DNA of 64,000 nucleotides. Origin: Ferribacterium limneticum. Lineage in GTDB: Bacteria > Pseudomonadota > Gammaproteobacteria > Burkholderiales > Rhodocyclaceae. The stretch covers positions 2,588,501 through 2,652,500 of the forward strand of contig NZ_CP075189.1 in NCBI RefSeq assembly GCF_020510565.1. The letters run 5' to 3'. Both the position numbers and the translations under genes were made by a program. Shown here in pieces: positions 48,876 to 61,783 of the stretch. The notes under the pieces are model-generated. The model ran no database searches. It was not told the origin of the DNA and saw only the letters and a program-made list of their open reading frames with translations. Position 1 is the stretch's first letter, and every line of letters starts with the position of its first letter.

Positions 48876-49646
48876 CTAAACGGACATCCCCATCGGCTGG
48901 CAACTGTCGGTACTGCCGACCAGCTTCTCGACAATCGCCTTGACCCGCCCCATCGCCTCATGCAGCACGTGCTCCAGGCTTTCGAAGTGGATGCCGTTGA
49001 CACTGCTGCCACGGCCCGCGGCATGGTTGGCGACGACGTTGATCGCGGCATAGGGCAAGCCGAGTTCGCGTGCCAGGATGGCTTCCGGCATGCCGGTCAT
49101 GCCGACCACATCGGCACCGTCGCGCTCCAGGCGATTGATTTCGGCTGCCGTTTCGAGACGCGGCCCCTGCGTCGCGGCATAGACCGCGTCGACCTTGATG
49201 TCGATGCTCAGTTGCTGGCCAGCCGCCAGAATGCGGCGGCGCAGATCGGCGTCGTAGGGTTCGGTAAAGTCGACGTGGGTCACCGGCGTACCGTTGCCGT
49301 CGAACATCGTCGATTTGCGGCCCCAGGTGTAATCGATGATCTGGTCGGGCAGGACAATGTCGCCCGGCTGCAGGTCGGGACGAATGCTGCCGACCGAGGC
49401 CACCGAAATGATGCCGGTCACCTTGTGGTGGTGCAAGGCCCACATATTGGCGCGGTAATTGACCATGTGCGGCGGGATGGTGTGGCCGTAGCCGTGGCGC
49501 GGCAGGAAAACCGCCGGCTGGCCAGATATCTGCCCGAAAACCAGGGCGCCGGACGCTTCGCCGTAAGGCGTACGAACCACTTCGCGATGCGAAACGTCGA
49601 GATTGGACAGCGTTGTCAGGCCGCTACCGCCAATAATTGCCAACAT
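48876..49646 (-). CDS. Methylthioadenosine/methylthioinosine phosphorylase
   Basis: 256 residues of the PNP/MTAP family: IIGGSGLTTLSNLD, PRHGYGHTIPPHMVNYRANM (phosphate-binding His), GPRLETAAEINRLERDGADV then VGMTGMPEAILARELGLPYA. It splits a methylthio-nucleoside (a by-product of polyamine synthesis) to base and methylthioribose-1-phosphate. Whether adenosine or inosine is preferred cannot be told; the Pseudomonas relative uses methylthioinosine. It is next to hpt, which could reuse the base hypoxanthine, favouring the inosine type. Confidence 0.85.
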   Translation of the reverse strand: MLAIIGGSGLTTLSNLDVSHREVVRTPYGEASGALVFGQISGQPAVFLPRHGYGHTIPPHMVNYRANMWALHHHKVTGIISVASVGSIRPDLQPGDIVLPDQIIDYTWGRKSTMFDGNGTPVTHVDFTEPYDADLRRRILAAGQQLSIDIKVDAVYAATQGPRLETAAEINRLERDGADVVGMTGMPEAILARELGLPYAAINVVANHAAGRGSSVNGIHFESLEHVLHEAMGRVKAIVEKLVGSTDSCQPMGMSV

Positions 49647-49647
49647 A

Positions 49648-50349
49648 TTATTTTTTCCTTTCCACCAGCAACGAAGCCAGCGTCGGCACCACGCCCTTGA
49701 GCGACGGGTGCATTTTACGGTTTGGGGCGTTGTTCACCGCATCGTCGCCCAGCTTGCGGTAGAGCGCATTGGCGCGTACGGCGACGAAGGGCAGATCAAG
49801 CAAAGTCTTGCCACCATGGTAGCTGACCAGCGTATCGCGGCCAATGTCCTTGGCCTGCCACGGAATCGCCGTGCGATCGACGTAGTGCAGCGCCTGCACG
49901 GTCGGCAGGCTGGCCGCCAGCTTGGCAACCAGACGATGCAGCTTTTCACGGTAGGCGATGACCGCGCGGCCGGCATCGGTAGCCACCGCGCCGGTCGTTT
50001 CGGCTGGCGCGCCCATGAGCCAGCAGACCACGCTATCGGGCGCGAAGGCTTTGATGGTGGCGCGCTGCTCATCGGTCAATGCCGTCAAATCGGCCAGCAT
50101 CAGCGTTACGTCGCTGCCGTCAACGCGTTGCCGTGTGAGGTCCAGGCATTCGCCCAGCGAGTCGATGGAGAGCACCGTCAAACCCCGCTTGGCCAGGGCC
50201 TGCGTGGCAAAGCCGACGCCACAGCCGATTTCCAGCACACGCTGGCCGGGAACCAGCGCTGCCATCCAGTCGTAATCGCCGCGCCGGACGTAGGCCTGTC
50301 CTTCAGTTTCCCAGTAGCCGATGAACTCGGCGACCGTCGCACCACTCAC
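49648..50349 (-). CDS. Class I SAM-dependent methyltransferase
   Basis: 233 residues with the SAM-binding motif I VLEIGCGVGFATQALAKRG and an acidic motif II VLSIDSLGECLDL. It is a small stand-alone methyltransferase of unknown substrate. It starts MSGATVAEFIGYWETEGQAY and overlaps hpt by four bases, so it belongs to the hpt-methyltransferase-phosphorylase unit. A role in nucleoside or thio-compound metabolism is a guess from context. Confidence 0.8.
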   Translation of the reverse strand: MSGATVAEFIGYWETEGQAYVRRGDYDWMAALVPGQRVLEIGCGVGFATQALAKRGLTVLSIDSLGECLDLTRQRVDGSDVTLMLADLTALTDEQRATIKAFAPDSVVCWLMGAPAETTGAVATDAGRAVIAYREKLHRLVAKLAASLPTVQALHYVDRTAIPWQAKDIGRDTLVSYHGGKTLLDLPFVAVRANALYRKLGDDAVNNAPNRKMHPSLKGVVPTLASLLVERKK

Positions 50350-50894
50350 GCGTCGTCCTTCATGGCGTAGACCGCAGGCAGGTTGCGCCAGACGCCACCG
50401 GCATCCATGCCGAAGCCGAAGACAAAGCGGTCGGGTACGGTCAGGCCGACAAAATCGGCAGCAATCGGTTTGTCCTTACCGTTCAGCTTGTCGGCAAAGA
50501 CGGCGGTCAGGACCTCTTCGGCCCCCATGCGGCGCAGGCTTTCCTTGACGGCAGCGAGTGTCACGCCTTCATCGAGAATGTCGTCGACGACCAGCACCGA
50601 GCGGCCCTTGACCGAAGTCCATGGCGCTGAACGCCACGAAATCTTGCCACCTTGCGTTTCCGGGCCGTAGCGCGTGGCGTGCAGGTAGTCGAAGTCGAGC
50701 GGAAAATCGAGTTTAGTCAGCAGTTGACCGCAGAAAACCACCCCACCGGTCATCACGCAAAGGACCAGCGGGTATTTGTCGGCCAGCCGTTCACGAATGG
50801 CTGCAGCAACCTCGGTCACTGCCCCTTGAACGGCCGCCTCGCTGTGTATCAGTTCGGCATTGGCCAGCATGGCCTGTGCTTTTTTCAAATCCAT
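50346..50894 (-). CDS. hpt: Hypoxanthine-guanine phosphoribosyltransferase
   Basis: 182 residues. The PRPP-binding motif is GRSVLVVDDILDEGVTLAAV, and the type I fold flexible loop precedes it. It salvages hypoxanthine and guanine to IMP/GMP. The annotation HPRT rather than APRT rests on the VVDDILDEG form of the loop and the C-terminal PDRFVFGFGMDAGGVWRNLP. It is 51 codons shorter than some plant forms but normal for bacteria. Confidence 0.9.
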   Translation of the reverse strand: MDLKKAQAMLANAELIHSEAAVQGAVTEVAAAIRERLADKYPLVLCVMTGGVVFCGQLLTKLDFPLDFDYLHATRYGPETQGGKISWRSAPWTSVKGRSVLVVDDILDEGVTLAAVKESLRRMGAEEVLTAVFADKLNGKDKPIAADFVGLTVPDRFVFGFGMDAGGVWRNLPAVYAMKDDA

Positions 50895-51763
50895 TCAGCC
50901 TCCAAGGCTCTTCAGGTAAGCGTCGAATTCAGCCCCGACTTCCGGGTGGCGCTGGCCGAAAACGACCGTCGCCTGCAGGTAGCCCAGCTTCGAACCGCAA
51001 TCGTAGCGCGTTCCGTCGTAGCGATAGGCCAGAACCTGCTCTTCGCTGAGCAGCGAGGCGATGCCGTCGGTCAGCTGGATTTCGCCGCCGGCACCCGGCT
51101 TGACGTTTTCAAGGTGATGGAAAATGCGCGGCGTCAGGATGTAACGACCAACGACGGCCAGCGTCGACGGTGCATCCTCGGGCTTCGGCTTCTCGACGAT
51201 GGCATTGATCTGTTCGACCCGATCAGCCACGGCGCGGGCATCGACGATGCCGTAGCTGCGCGTGTCGGCGCGCGGCACGTCCTGTACACCGAGCACCGAG
51301 CAGCGGTAGTAATCATAGGTATCGGTCATCTGCTTCATGACCGCTGGTTTGCCGTCGAGCAAGTCATCGGCGAGGATCACGGCAAAGGGTTCGTCGCCGA
51401 TCACCGGCTTGGCGCACAGCACGGCATGACCAAGGCCGAGCGCTTCGGCCTGACGGATGTAGATGCAGTTGATGTTCTTGGGGATCATGTTGCGCACGAA
51501 GTCGAGCAATTGGCTCTTGCCGCGCGCTTCAAGTTCGCTTTCCAGCTCGTAGGCCTTGTCGAAGTGATCTTCGATCGAGCGCTTCGAACGACCGGTCACG
51601 AAGACCATGTCGGTAATGCCGGCGGCAACCGCTTCTTCGACGGCGAACTGGATCAACGGCTTATCGACGATGGGCAGCATTTCCTTCGGGCTGGCCTTGG
51701 TCGCCGGTAAAAAACGGGTACCCATGCCGGCAACCGGAAACACTGCTTTGCGAACTTTTTTCA

Positions 51764-51764
<1 letters not shown>
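50895..51764 (-). CDS. galU: UTP-glucose-1-phosphate uridylyltransferase
   Basis: 289 residues starting [20 protein letters not shown], where the [19 protein letters not shown] loop is the nucleotidyltransferase signature. It makes UDP-glucose for lipopolysaccharide, trehalose or capsule. It abuts ligA (one-base overlap) and hpt. Confidence 0.95.
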
Positions 51765-55089
<3,325 letters not shown>

Positions 55090-58000
55090 TTAAGCCGCAT
55101 CCCTCATTTTCAAAGCTTCCTGAATATCCACTTCCACCACGCGCGACACGCCGCTTTCCTGCATGGTGACGCCGACCAGCTGTTCGGCCATTTCCATGGC
55201 GATTTTATTATGGGAAATGAACAGGAATTGCGTTGCACCTGACATTTTCTTGACCATCTTGCAGAAACGTTCGGTATTGCTGTCGTCGAGCGGCGCATCG
55301 ACCTCGTCGAGCAGGCAGAACGGCGCCGGATTGAGCTGGAACATGGAAAAGACCAGCGCAATTGCCGTCAGCGCCTTTTCGCCGCCGGACAGCAGATGGA
55401 TGGTCGAGTTTTTCTTGCCCGGCGGCTGGGCGATGACCTGGACGCCGGCATCGAGAATCTCGTCGCCGGTCATCACCAGTTCGGCGCGACCGCCGCCGAA
55501 GAGTTCGGGGAAAAGCTGGCCGAAATGGCCGTTGACCGTGTCGAAGGTGCTTTGCAGCAGGTCGCGCGTTTCGCGGTCGATGCGGCGAATGGCGTTTTCG
55601 AGGGTTTCCATGGCCTCGTTGAGATCGGCCGCCTGCATGTCGAGGTAGCCCTTGCGCTCGGTCGCCGTTTCAAGCTCCTGCAGGGCGGCCATGTTGACGG
55701 CGCCAAGCTCGGCGATGGCGTTGGTCAGGCGGGTGATTTCGCCTTGCAAGGCCGGCGGCCTTGCCGTGCCCAGCTCGGCCTGCAAAGCCTCCTCGTTGGC
55801 GCCGGCTTCGAGCAGTTGCATGGCGAACTGCTCGGCATTGAGTGCCGCCGCCTGCTCTTTCAATTTGAGGTCGCCGATCCGCACACGCAGCGGCTCCAGC
55901 CCCTGCTCGATGCGCAGACGCTGCTCTTCGAAACCGCGCAGGGCGTTGGTCGCCGCTTCGAGCGCGTCGCGCTTCTCGGCCAGCACTTTCTCGGCTGCCT
56001 GCCGTGCTTCGAGCGCCGTCTGAAGGGCGCCCTCCATGACATCCGGCGGTGCCGCCTCGACCTGCTCGGCGCACTGGGCACGATCCTTTTCGATGCGGTT
56101 CAGCTCGCGCTGAGCCACGGCCTGCTGGGCGAAAACGTCCTGCAGCTTGCCCTCGCATTCGCGCAGCGAGAACTGCGCTTCGCGCAAAGCGCGGTCGAAA
56201 TCGGAATTGCGCTCGCGCTCGGCACGCACGGCGCGTTCGCATTCGTCGAGCCGGGTTTGCGCGCCATGGACCAGCACGCGGATGCGGCTCAGACCGTCAC
56301 GGATTTCCGCGATGCGCTCGTCAGCCGACATGTCGCGCTCGCGTTCGCTCTCTTCTTCCTCGGCCAGTTCGGCCAGTTGCTCTTGCAGGCGCTCTTTCTG
56401 CTCCTTGTGGCGCTCGATGGCCTGCGACAACTTGAGCACTTCCACCTGCACGGCGTGCACGCGTTGCTGGCGGTCGGTGACGTATTGGCGGATTTCGCCC
56501 ATTTCGGCCTGCTTGTCCTCGACCTGTTCATCGAGCATGACCAGCTGTTCGCGGATCGCGTCGGCCTTCTCTTCGGCCATGGCGATCCCGTCGCCGAGTG
56601 CTTCGATTTCGCGCTGGCGTTCGAGCAGGCCGTGTTCGCCCTGATCCGGCGCGAAGAAGGTGACGCTGGCGGCGCTGACCAGATCGCCGCCGCGCGTAAC
56701 GATGACCGCTCCCGGCGGCAGATCGGCGCGCTGCCCCAGCGCCTCGGCCAGCGTTTCCGCCGTGCGCACCTGGCCCAGCCAGTCGTCGAGCACGGCCTGG
56801 ATGGCAGGATCGTCGCTGCTGACCCGCGACGACAGGACTTCCACGGTCAACCGGAAATTTTGGCCAAAATTGAAATCGCCCGGCAGCACGACGCTGAGCC
56901 GCGCTTCCGGCCGGTCGTGCAGCCAGGCGTCGAGCTTGGCCGGATCGTCGCAGGCAATGGCGCTCAAACGCTCGCGCAATACCGCTTCGACCGCCTCTTC
57001 CCAGCCGGCTTCAACGTGAATCTTCTGCCACAGCGGCGGTGCGTTTTCGAGGTCGTGGCGACGCAACCATTCCGGCAATTTGCCACTCTGCTGCGTCCGC
57101 GCCTGCATCTGCTCCAGCGCCGCCCGACGAGCCTGTCCGGCGGCCAGTTCGCGCTCAATGCGCTGCACTTCGGCCTGCGCTTCCTTGCGCCGGGCTTCGA
57201 GCTGCGGCATTTCCTGCTGCAACTGCTGGAGCTGGTCCTGATCGCCAGCCAGTTCCTCGCGCAGCAGGCTGAGTTCTTCTTCCTTCTCGGCCAGGTCCAT
57301 TTCGTCCGGCGCATCGTTGCCACCGGTTTCCTCGCGCAGGCGCTCGCGGCGCAGCGTGATGGCCTGCAGGGCACGCTGGGCGTGCGACTTGTTGGTCAGC
57401 TCGACTTCGAGCTTCTGCTCGCCGTTGGTCGACCGCGTCTTGAGACGTTGCAGCTCTTCCTGAGCCTGGGCGTGGTCTTCCTCGACCTGCGGCGCGATGT
57501 TCATCTGCTCGTGCAGGCGCGCCTCGGCTTCCTCGACGCGCAGTTTGGTGATTTCCTGGGTTTCTTCCCACTTCAGGCGATCTTCGGTCAGTTTCTCGGC
57601 TGTCTCGCCCCAGTGCTTGAGTTCGTCCTCGAGCTGGGTCAGGCGCGCTTCAAGCTGACTGCGCGATTCGCGACGGTGGCGAATTTCCGCCTCGAGCCGG
57701 GCGACTTCGGCATTCGCCGTGTACATGTCGCTCTGCGCGTTGTGCAAGGCGTCGCCGGCAGCAAAGTGCGCCTCGCGCGTTTCCTCGGCACGCGCTTCGG
57801 TTTCGCGCAGGGCGGCGCTCTGCGCTTCGAGTTCGGTCACGGCGCGTTCGACATCGAGCGACAGCTTTTGCCGTTCGGCCTCGGCTTCACGCTTCTTGAG
57901 CAGCCACAGCACCTGCTGGCGCAGCACCAGTTGCTCGTTCAACCCCTGATAACGGCGCGCCACTTCGGCCTGCGCTTCGAGCCGTTCCATCTGGTTGCCG

Positions 58001-58602
58001 AGTTCCTGGCGGATATCTTCGACGCGCAGCAGGTTTTCGCGGGTGTCTTCGAGCCGGCCGTTGGTTTCCTTGCGCCGTTCCTTGTAGCGGGTAACGCCGG
58101 CCGCTTCTTCGAGGAAGACGCGCAGGTCGTCCGGCCGCGCCTCGATGATCCGCGAAATCATGCCCTGGCCGATGATGGCGTAAGCACGCGGCCCGAGGCC
58201 GGTACCGAGAAACAGATCAGTGATGTCCTTGCGGCGGACCTTCAGGTTGTTGATGAAATAGTCCGACTGCCCCTGCCGCGTCAGCGTCCGCTTGACCGAC
58301 AGCTCGGTGTATTGCGACCACTGGCCGAGAGCCCGGCCGAGCAGGTTCTCGAAAATCAGTTCAACGGAAGCGCGCGACACCGGCTTGCGGTTCGACGAGC
58401 CGTTGAAGATAACGTCCATCATCGACTCGCCGCGCAGCTCCGAGGCTTTGGACTCGCCCAGCACCCAGCGCACGGCATCCATGATGTTGGATTTGCCGCA
58501 GCCATTGGGGCCGACGACGCCGACGAGCTGGCCGGGAACGGCGACAGAGGTCGGATCGACGAAGGACTTGAAGCCGGCGAGTTTGAGTTTGGTAAGACGC
58601 AT
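55090..58602 (-). CDS. smc: Chromosome partition protein SMC
   Basis: 1170 residues. Walker A GPNGCGKSN lies at residues 31-39; a coiled-coil region, the hinge around 500-650, a second coiled-coil, and the C-terminal ABC signature LLSGGEKALTAIALVFSMFQ with the Walker B LLDEVDAPLDD follow. It is the full-length bacterial condensin subunit. The frame starts earlier, but MRLTKLKLAGFKSFVDPTSV (58602) is the family start. The element copy at 56841 encodes GDFNFGQNFRLTVEV in the hinge area. ScpA and ScpB are not in the window. Confidence 0.96.
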   Translation of the reverse strand: MRLTKLKLAGFKSFVDPTSVAVPGQLVGVVGPNGCGKSNIMDAVRWVLGESKASELRGESMMDVIFNGSSNRKPVSRASVELIFENLLGRALGQWSQYTELSVKRTLTRQGQSDYFINNLKVRRKDITDLFLGTGLGPRAYAIIGQGMISRIIEARPDDLRVFLEEAAGVTRYKERRKETNGRLEDTRENLLRVEDIRQELGNQMERLEAQAEVARRYQGLNEQLVLRQQVLWLLKKREAEAERQKLSLDVERAVTELEAQSAALRETEARAEETREAHFAAGDALHNAQSDMYTANAEVARLEAEIRHRRESRSQLEARLTQLEDELKHWGETAEKLTEDRLKWEETQEITKLRVEEAEARLHEQMNIAPQVEEDHAQAQEELQRLKTRSTNGEQKLEVELTNKSHAQRALQAITLRRERLREETGGNDAPDEMDLAEKEEELSLLREELAGDQDQLQQLQQEMPQLEARRKEAQAEVQRIERELAAGQARRAALEQMQARTQQSGKLPEWLRRHDLENAPPLWQKIHVEAGWEEAVEAVLRERLSAIACDDPAKLDAWLHDRPEARLSVVLPGDFNFGQNFRLTVEVLSSRVSSDDPAIQAVLDDWLGQVRTAETLAEALGQRADLPPGAVIVTRGGDLVSAASVTFFAPDQGEHGLLERQREIEALGDGIAMAEEKADAIREQLVMLDEQVEDKQAEMGEIRQYVTDRQQRVHAVQVEVLKLSQAIERHKEQKERLQEQLAELAEEEESERERDMSADERIAEIRDGLSRIRVLVHGAQTRLDECERAVRAERERNSDFDRALREAQFSLRECEGKLQDVFAQQAVAQRELNRIEKDRAQCAEQVEAAPPDVMEGALQTALEARQAAEKVLAEKRDALEAATNALRGFEEQRLRIEQGLEPLRVRIGDLKLKEQAAALNAEQFAMQLLEAGANEEALQAELGTARPPALQGEITRLTNAIAELGAVNMAALQELETATERKGYLDMQAADLNEAMETLENAIRRIDRETRDLLQSTFDTVNGHFGQLFPELFGGGRAELVMTGDEILDAGVQVIAQPPGKKNSTIHLLSGGEKALTAIALVFSMFQLNPAPFCLLDEVDAPLDDSNTERFCKMVKKMSGATQFLFISHNKIAMEMAEQLVGVTMQESGVSRVVEVDIQEALKMRDAA
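56841..56876 (-). repeat. Dispersed GGTTGACCGTGG element, copy 10
   Basis: Exact core at 56841-56852, with AAATTTTGGCC and AAAATTGAAAT on its 3' side (plus-strand reading), i.e. both tracts. It lies in frame inside smc, in or near the hinge domain. Confidence 0.88.
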
Positions 58603-58697
58603 GCCTGATTGCGGCGGGGCACATGCCCCCGCCATGATGGGGGCCGTATAATAACATCGACTATTTGATCGCCCTGCCCTCAGGAAGGATCGTTCCG

Positions 58698-59171
58698 ATG
58701 AACCTCGACGACCAGTTTCTCGCCCGCGCCATCGAATTGGCCCGGCACGGCAGCGAAAGCGGCGAAGGCGGGCCGTTCGGCGCCGTCATCGTGCGCGATG
58801 GCAAGATCATCGCCGAAGGCTGGAACCGCGTCGTCGCCAGCCATGACCCAACGGCCCACGCCGAAATCAGCGCCATCCGCAGCGCCTGCGCCGGCGCCGA
58901 TCACTTCCACCTGCCCGGCTGCACCCTCTACGCCTCGAGCGAACCCTGCCCGATGTGCCTGTCCGCCGCCTACTGGGCGCGCATCGACCGCATCGTCTTC
59001 GCCAACAGCCGGGCCGAAGCGGCCGCCATCGGCTTTTGCGACGACGAGCTGTACAGCGAGCTGAACCGCCATTTCTCGTCGCGCAGCATCGTCATGGAAC
59101 ACCATCCCATACCCGGCGCACTCGAACCGCTGGAACACTGGGCGGCCAATCCGGGTCGAATCCCCTATTGA
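58698..59171 (+). CDS. Nucleoside/guanine deaminase family protein
   Basis: 157 residues of the cytidine-deaminase fold. The zinc ligands are in PTAHAEISAIR (His-Ala-Glu) and SSEPCPMCLSAAYWARIDRI (Pro-Cys-x-x-Cys). Length, the GGPFGAVIVRDGKIIAEGWN loop and the final histidine-rich tail resemble Bacillus guanine deaminase GuaD rather than the tRNA-editing TadA. It probably deaminates guanine or a related purine. The start follows AGGAAGG. It is divergent from smc. Confidence 0.85.
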   Translation: MNLDDQFLARAIELARHGSESGEGGPFGAVIVRDGKIIAEGWNRVVASHDPTAHAEISAIRSACAGADHFHLPGCTLYASSEPCPMCLSAAYWARIDRIVFANSRAEAAAIGFCDDELYSELNRHFSSRSIVMEHHPIPGALEPLEHWAANPGRIPY

Positions 59172-59187
59172 TTCGGTGGTCAGGACC

Positions 59188-59505
59188 ATGCATTCCAACA
59201 CCATCCCGCAGCGCGCCGAAACCCTGCAGGTACTTCGCCTGATGGGTCCGTTCGAGCCTATCCTGATGCTCACCGGCGACGACGATGGCTATGGCTCGCG
59301 CTGGACACTCTCCGGCCAGCAGGTCCAACCGGCCATCGCCCAATTTCTGATGGATTCGGGCTTCATTGCCGACAGTGGCAAAACCGAGTTCGGCGCCATC
59401 AAGCTGGTGCTGACTGAAAAGGGCTGCGAGTTCCGGGAAAAAGGCCTGGCTTGGTGGGCCGAGCTGAACTTTCTGGAAAAGCTCAAGATCACGCTGCTCG
59501 GTTAG
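59188..59505 (+). CDS. Small conserved-type protein, unknown function
   Basis: 105 residues from ATG 59188, which follows GGTCAGGACC. The peptide looks like a compact cytoplasmic domain: ETLQVLRLMGPFEPILMLTG, SRWTLSGQQVQPAIAQFLMD and FLEKLKITLLG. The winged-helix-like alternation of helices and a strand pair suggests a small DNA- or ligand-binding fold, but I do not recognise it. It sits 16 bases after the deaminase gene and may be co-transcribed. Confidence 0.6.
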   Translation: MHSNTIPQRAETLQVLRLMGPFEPILMLTGDDDGYGSRWTLSGQQVQPAIAQFLMDSGFIADSGKTEFGAIKLVLTEKGCEFREKGLAWWAELNFLEKLKITLLG

Positions 59506-59695
59506 GTATTGAGATGCAGTCGAAAACAACGCAGCCTGCTTGCCTCTGATGTCGTGGGCGAACCTGGCGTTCATGCTGATGGTCGGCACGAGGTGCTCCC
59601 GAGTCTGGGGACCACAGGCAACGGCACCTGCTATACTCGGCGACCTATCAACACCGAAACCGCACGCACGATGATTGCGTAGGGCGGTTTCAACC

Positions 59696-61027
59696 ATGGA
59701 TATATTACTTCTCGTCGTTCTCATCCTCGTCAATGGCGTTTTCGCCATGTCCGAAATAGCAGTCGTCTCCTCGCGCAAGGCGAGACTCCAGAATCTGGCA
59801 GATGACGGCAGCCTGGGAGCAGAAGCCGCGTTATCCCTGCATCAGGAACCCTCCGGTTTCTTGTCCACAATTCAGGTTGGTATCACCTCGGTCGGTATCA
59901 TGAGCGGCGCCATCGGTGAAGCGGCGATTGCCGACCCGTTGGCCGCCTGGATGGCTGCCTTTCCCCTGCTTGAGCCTTACGCCAAGAGCGTTGCGCTCAC
60001 CATCACGATTATTGCGCTGACCTATTTCTCTGTCGTGGTGGGCGAGTTGGTGCCGAAACGCCTGGCCATACTGGCGCCTGAAGGCATCGCCTCGCTGATT
60101 GCCCGTCCGATGATGTTGCTGGCCAAGGTGACGCATCCTTTGGTGGTCATATTGTCCAGCTCCTCGACCGCGATTCTGGGAATTCTCGGAGCCCGACGCA
60201 AGGAAGAGCCGCCTGTCACCAACGACGAAATCAAGGTGCTGATGGAGCAAGGCGCGGAAGCTGGCGTCTTTCACGAGAGCGAACAGGAAATCGTCTCCAA
60301 CGTCCTGCGGCTCGATGAGCAAAAGATTGCAGCCATCATGACGCCGCGTCGCGAAATGTTCGTCATCGACCTTGACGAAGGCGATGAGGCTGCTCGCCAA
60401 AGAATCATCGAAACCGAGTTTTCGCGGGTTGTGGTTTGTCGGGATGGCATGGAGCATGTGCTCGGCATCCTGCAAACCGGGGACCTTCTCAAGAAAGCCT
60501 TGCCAGGCGGTCACTGCATCACCGCTGTTGACATCGAGGCCGTTCTCCACCCGCCCTTGTATGTACCGGAAACAGTCACCACAACCCAGTTGCTCGAAAG
60601 CTTCCGTCGCGCGCGTCTGCAGTTCGCCCTCATCGTCGATGAATATGGTGACGTCCAGGGCGTGGTGACCCTGACTGACGTCATGTCGGCCATTGTCGGG
60701 GAACTCTCCGAGCCGGAAAAGCCGGAAGAGCGCGACATGATTCAGCGCGAGGACGGCTCCTGGCTGGTCGATGGCGACGTCGGTGTCGAACGCATGAAAT
60801 CGGTACTCGACATTGAGGAAGAACTGCCCGGCGAGGAGGAAAATGGCTTCCATACGCTGGGTGGTTTCATCATGCACGCCCTCGGACGCATTCCAGCACC
60901 GACCGACCATTTCAACGCAGCCGGCTGGCGGTTCGAGGTGATGGACATGGACAAGAACCGTGTAGACAAGGTTCTGCTCTCGATAGTCGTCGTTGCCGAC
61001 CAGCCCAAAGGGGGCGGATCGACTTGA
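59696..61027 (+). CDS. CorC/HlyC-family membrane protein (CNNM-type)
   Basis: 443 residues: four N-terminal transmembrane helices of the DUF21/CNNM domain (MDILLLVVLILVNGVFAMSE, GVFAMSEIAVVSSRKARL), two CBS motifs (about 200-330), and a C-terminal CorC_HlyC domain (LGGFIMHALGRIPAPTDHFN). Proteins of this type act in magnesium/cobalt efflux or ion homeostasis, though older annotations call them hemolysins. The start ATG follows GGCGGTTTC, a weak site. It is convergent with the OmpA-type lipoprotein gene. Confidence 0.88.
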   Translation: MDILLLVVLILVNGVFAMSEIAVVSSRKARLQNLADDGSLGAEAALSLHQEPSGFLSTIQVGITSVGIMSGAIGEAAIADPLAAWMAAFPLLEPYAKSVALTITIIALTYFSVVVGELVPKRLAILAPEGIASLIARPMMLLAKVTHPLVVILSSSSTAILGILGARRKEEPPVTNDEIKVLMEQGAEAGVFHESEQEIVSNVLRLDEQKIAAIMTPRREMFVIDLDEGDEAARQRIIETEFSRVVVCRDGMEHVLGILQTGDLLKKALPGGHCITAVDIEAVLHPPLYVPETVTTTQLLESFRRARLQFALIVDEYGDVQGVVTLTDVMSAIVGELSEPEKPEERDMIQREDGSWLVDGDVGVERMKSVLDIEEELPGEEENGFHTLGGFIMHALGRIPAPTDHFNAAGWRFEVMDMDKNRVDKVLLSIVVVADQPKGGGST

Positions 61028-61060
61028 CGGTCAGCGCCGGCCCAAGGTCTTGACTTAATC

Positions 61061-61080
61061 TGATTTGATTTGATTTGATT
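61061..61080. repeat. Short tandem TGATT repeat
   Basis: Four perfect TGATT units in a row, directly before the dispersed element at 61074-61108 and overlapping its T-rich part. Could vary in copy number by slippage. Confidence 0.7.
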
Positions 61081-61118
61081 TTCGGCCGTTTATTCCGGTT
61101 GACCGTGGGAATCACGGT
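61074..61118 (+). repeat. Dispersed GGTTGACCGTGG element, copy 11, with hairpin
   Basis: Exact core at 61097-61108. ACCGTG (61102-61107) pairs with CACGGT (61113-61118) around GGAAT, followed by TTT. It lies between the convergent CorC-type and lipoprotein genes, as copy 3 lies between convergent genes. Confidence 0.88.
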
Positions 61119-61219
61119 TTTGCATGGCCCGAGGCCTCAGCGTGGCGACAGTCGCCATTCGCCCTTGTTGCCGCTTGCCATTAGGCTCATCGGTTCAACA
61201 AGGGCTGGAGCACGGCCGC

Positions 61220-61783
61220 TTACTCAGCGCTTCCCCGGCTTCCTTTTGAAAACACGAGCTCGACGCGACGCATTTTGCGGCGGCATTCTGCCGACCCGCA
61301 ATTGCCTGGCGGTTTTTCGCCACCGATTACGGTCTTCCTGATCTGCCGGGCTTTTACGCCGAGTTTTTTCAAGCTGGCAGAAACTGCCTCAACCCGCGCA
61401 TCGGCTACCGCCAGATTGACTGAACGGCTGCCGTTGTCACTGGCGTGCCCGATCAAGGTGACTGACAAGCCGTTGTCTTCTTTCAACAGGCTTGCTGCGT
61501 TGCGCAGTTTGTAGATTTCACCATGGCCGACAGCGCTTGAGCCGAAAACAAAGAAGACGCTCATCTTCTCATCGACTTCGGCCTCTGCTTTTTTCGCGGA
61601 CTGACTTGATGCGCTGATGGGCGGCGACGCAGTCTCCGCTTCAGTGGGCGCCGGCGGCTTGAGCACCTGCTGAACCGGCCGTTCCGGTTGAGACGTCGTG
61701 CCACATCCCGACAAAAGAACCATCGAGAACGACAGCCCAAGCATGGCGGCGCGAAAACAGTGGGGGATAGGCACCTTAGTCAC
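61220..61783 (-). CDS. OmpA-domain lipoprotein
   Basis: About 187 residues from GTG 61783, with a lipobox LLSGC near residue 27 (SFSMVLLSGC), a Ser/Ala/Pro linker, and a C-terminal OmpA-like domain with LIGHASDNGSRSVNLAVADA and RVEAVSASLKKLGV. The lipoprotein would be anchored in the outer membrane and bind peptidoglycan. A GTG start overlapping the marR stop gives a basic n-region; ATG 61744 is an alternative. The final Cys pair (NCGSAECRRKMRRVE) is unusual for this domain. It is co-transcribed with the MarR-type gene. Confidence 0.78.
   Translation of the reverse strand: MTKVPIPHCFRAAMLGLSFSMVLLSGCGTTSQPERPVQQVLKPPAPTEAETASPPISASSQSAKKAEAEVDEKMSVFFVFGSSAVGHGEIYKLRNAASLLKEDNGLSVTLIGHASDNGSRSVNLAVADARVEAVSASLKKLGVKARQIRKTVIGGEKPPGNCGSAECRRKMRRVELVFSKGSRGSAE

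Noticed and set aside
50722-50736. AGTTGACCGCAG in hpt resembling the element
   Set aside because: Two mismatches in the core and no upstream T tract.
55523-55538. CCGTTGACCGTG in smc resembling the element
   Set aside because: It encodes the conserved FDTVNGHF of SMC; no T tracts and only a partial core.
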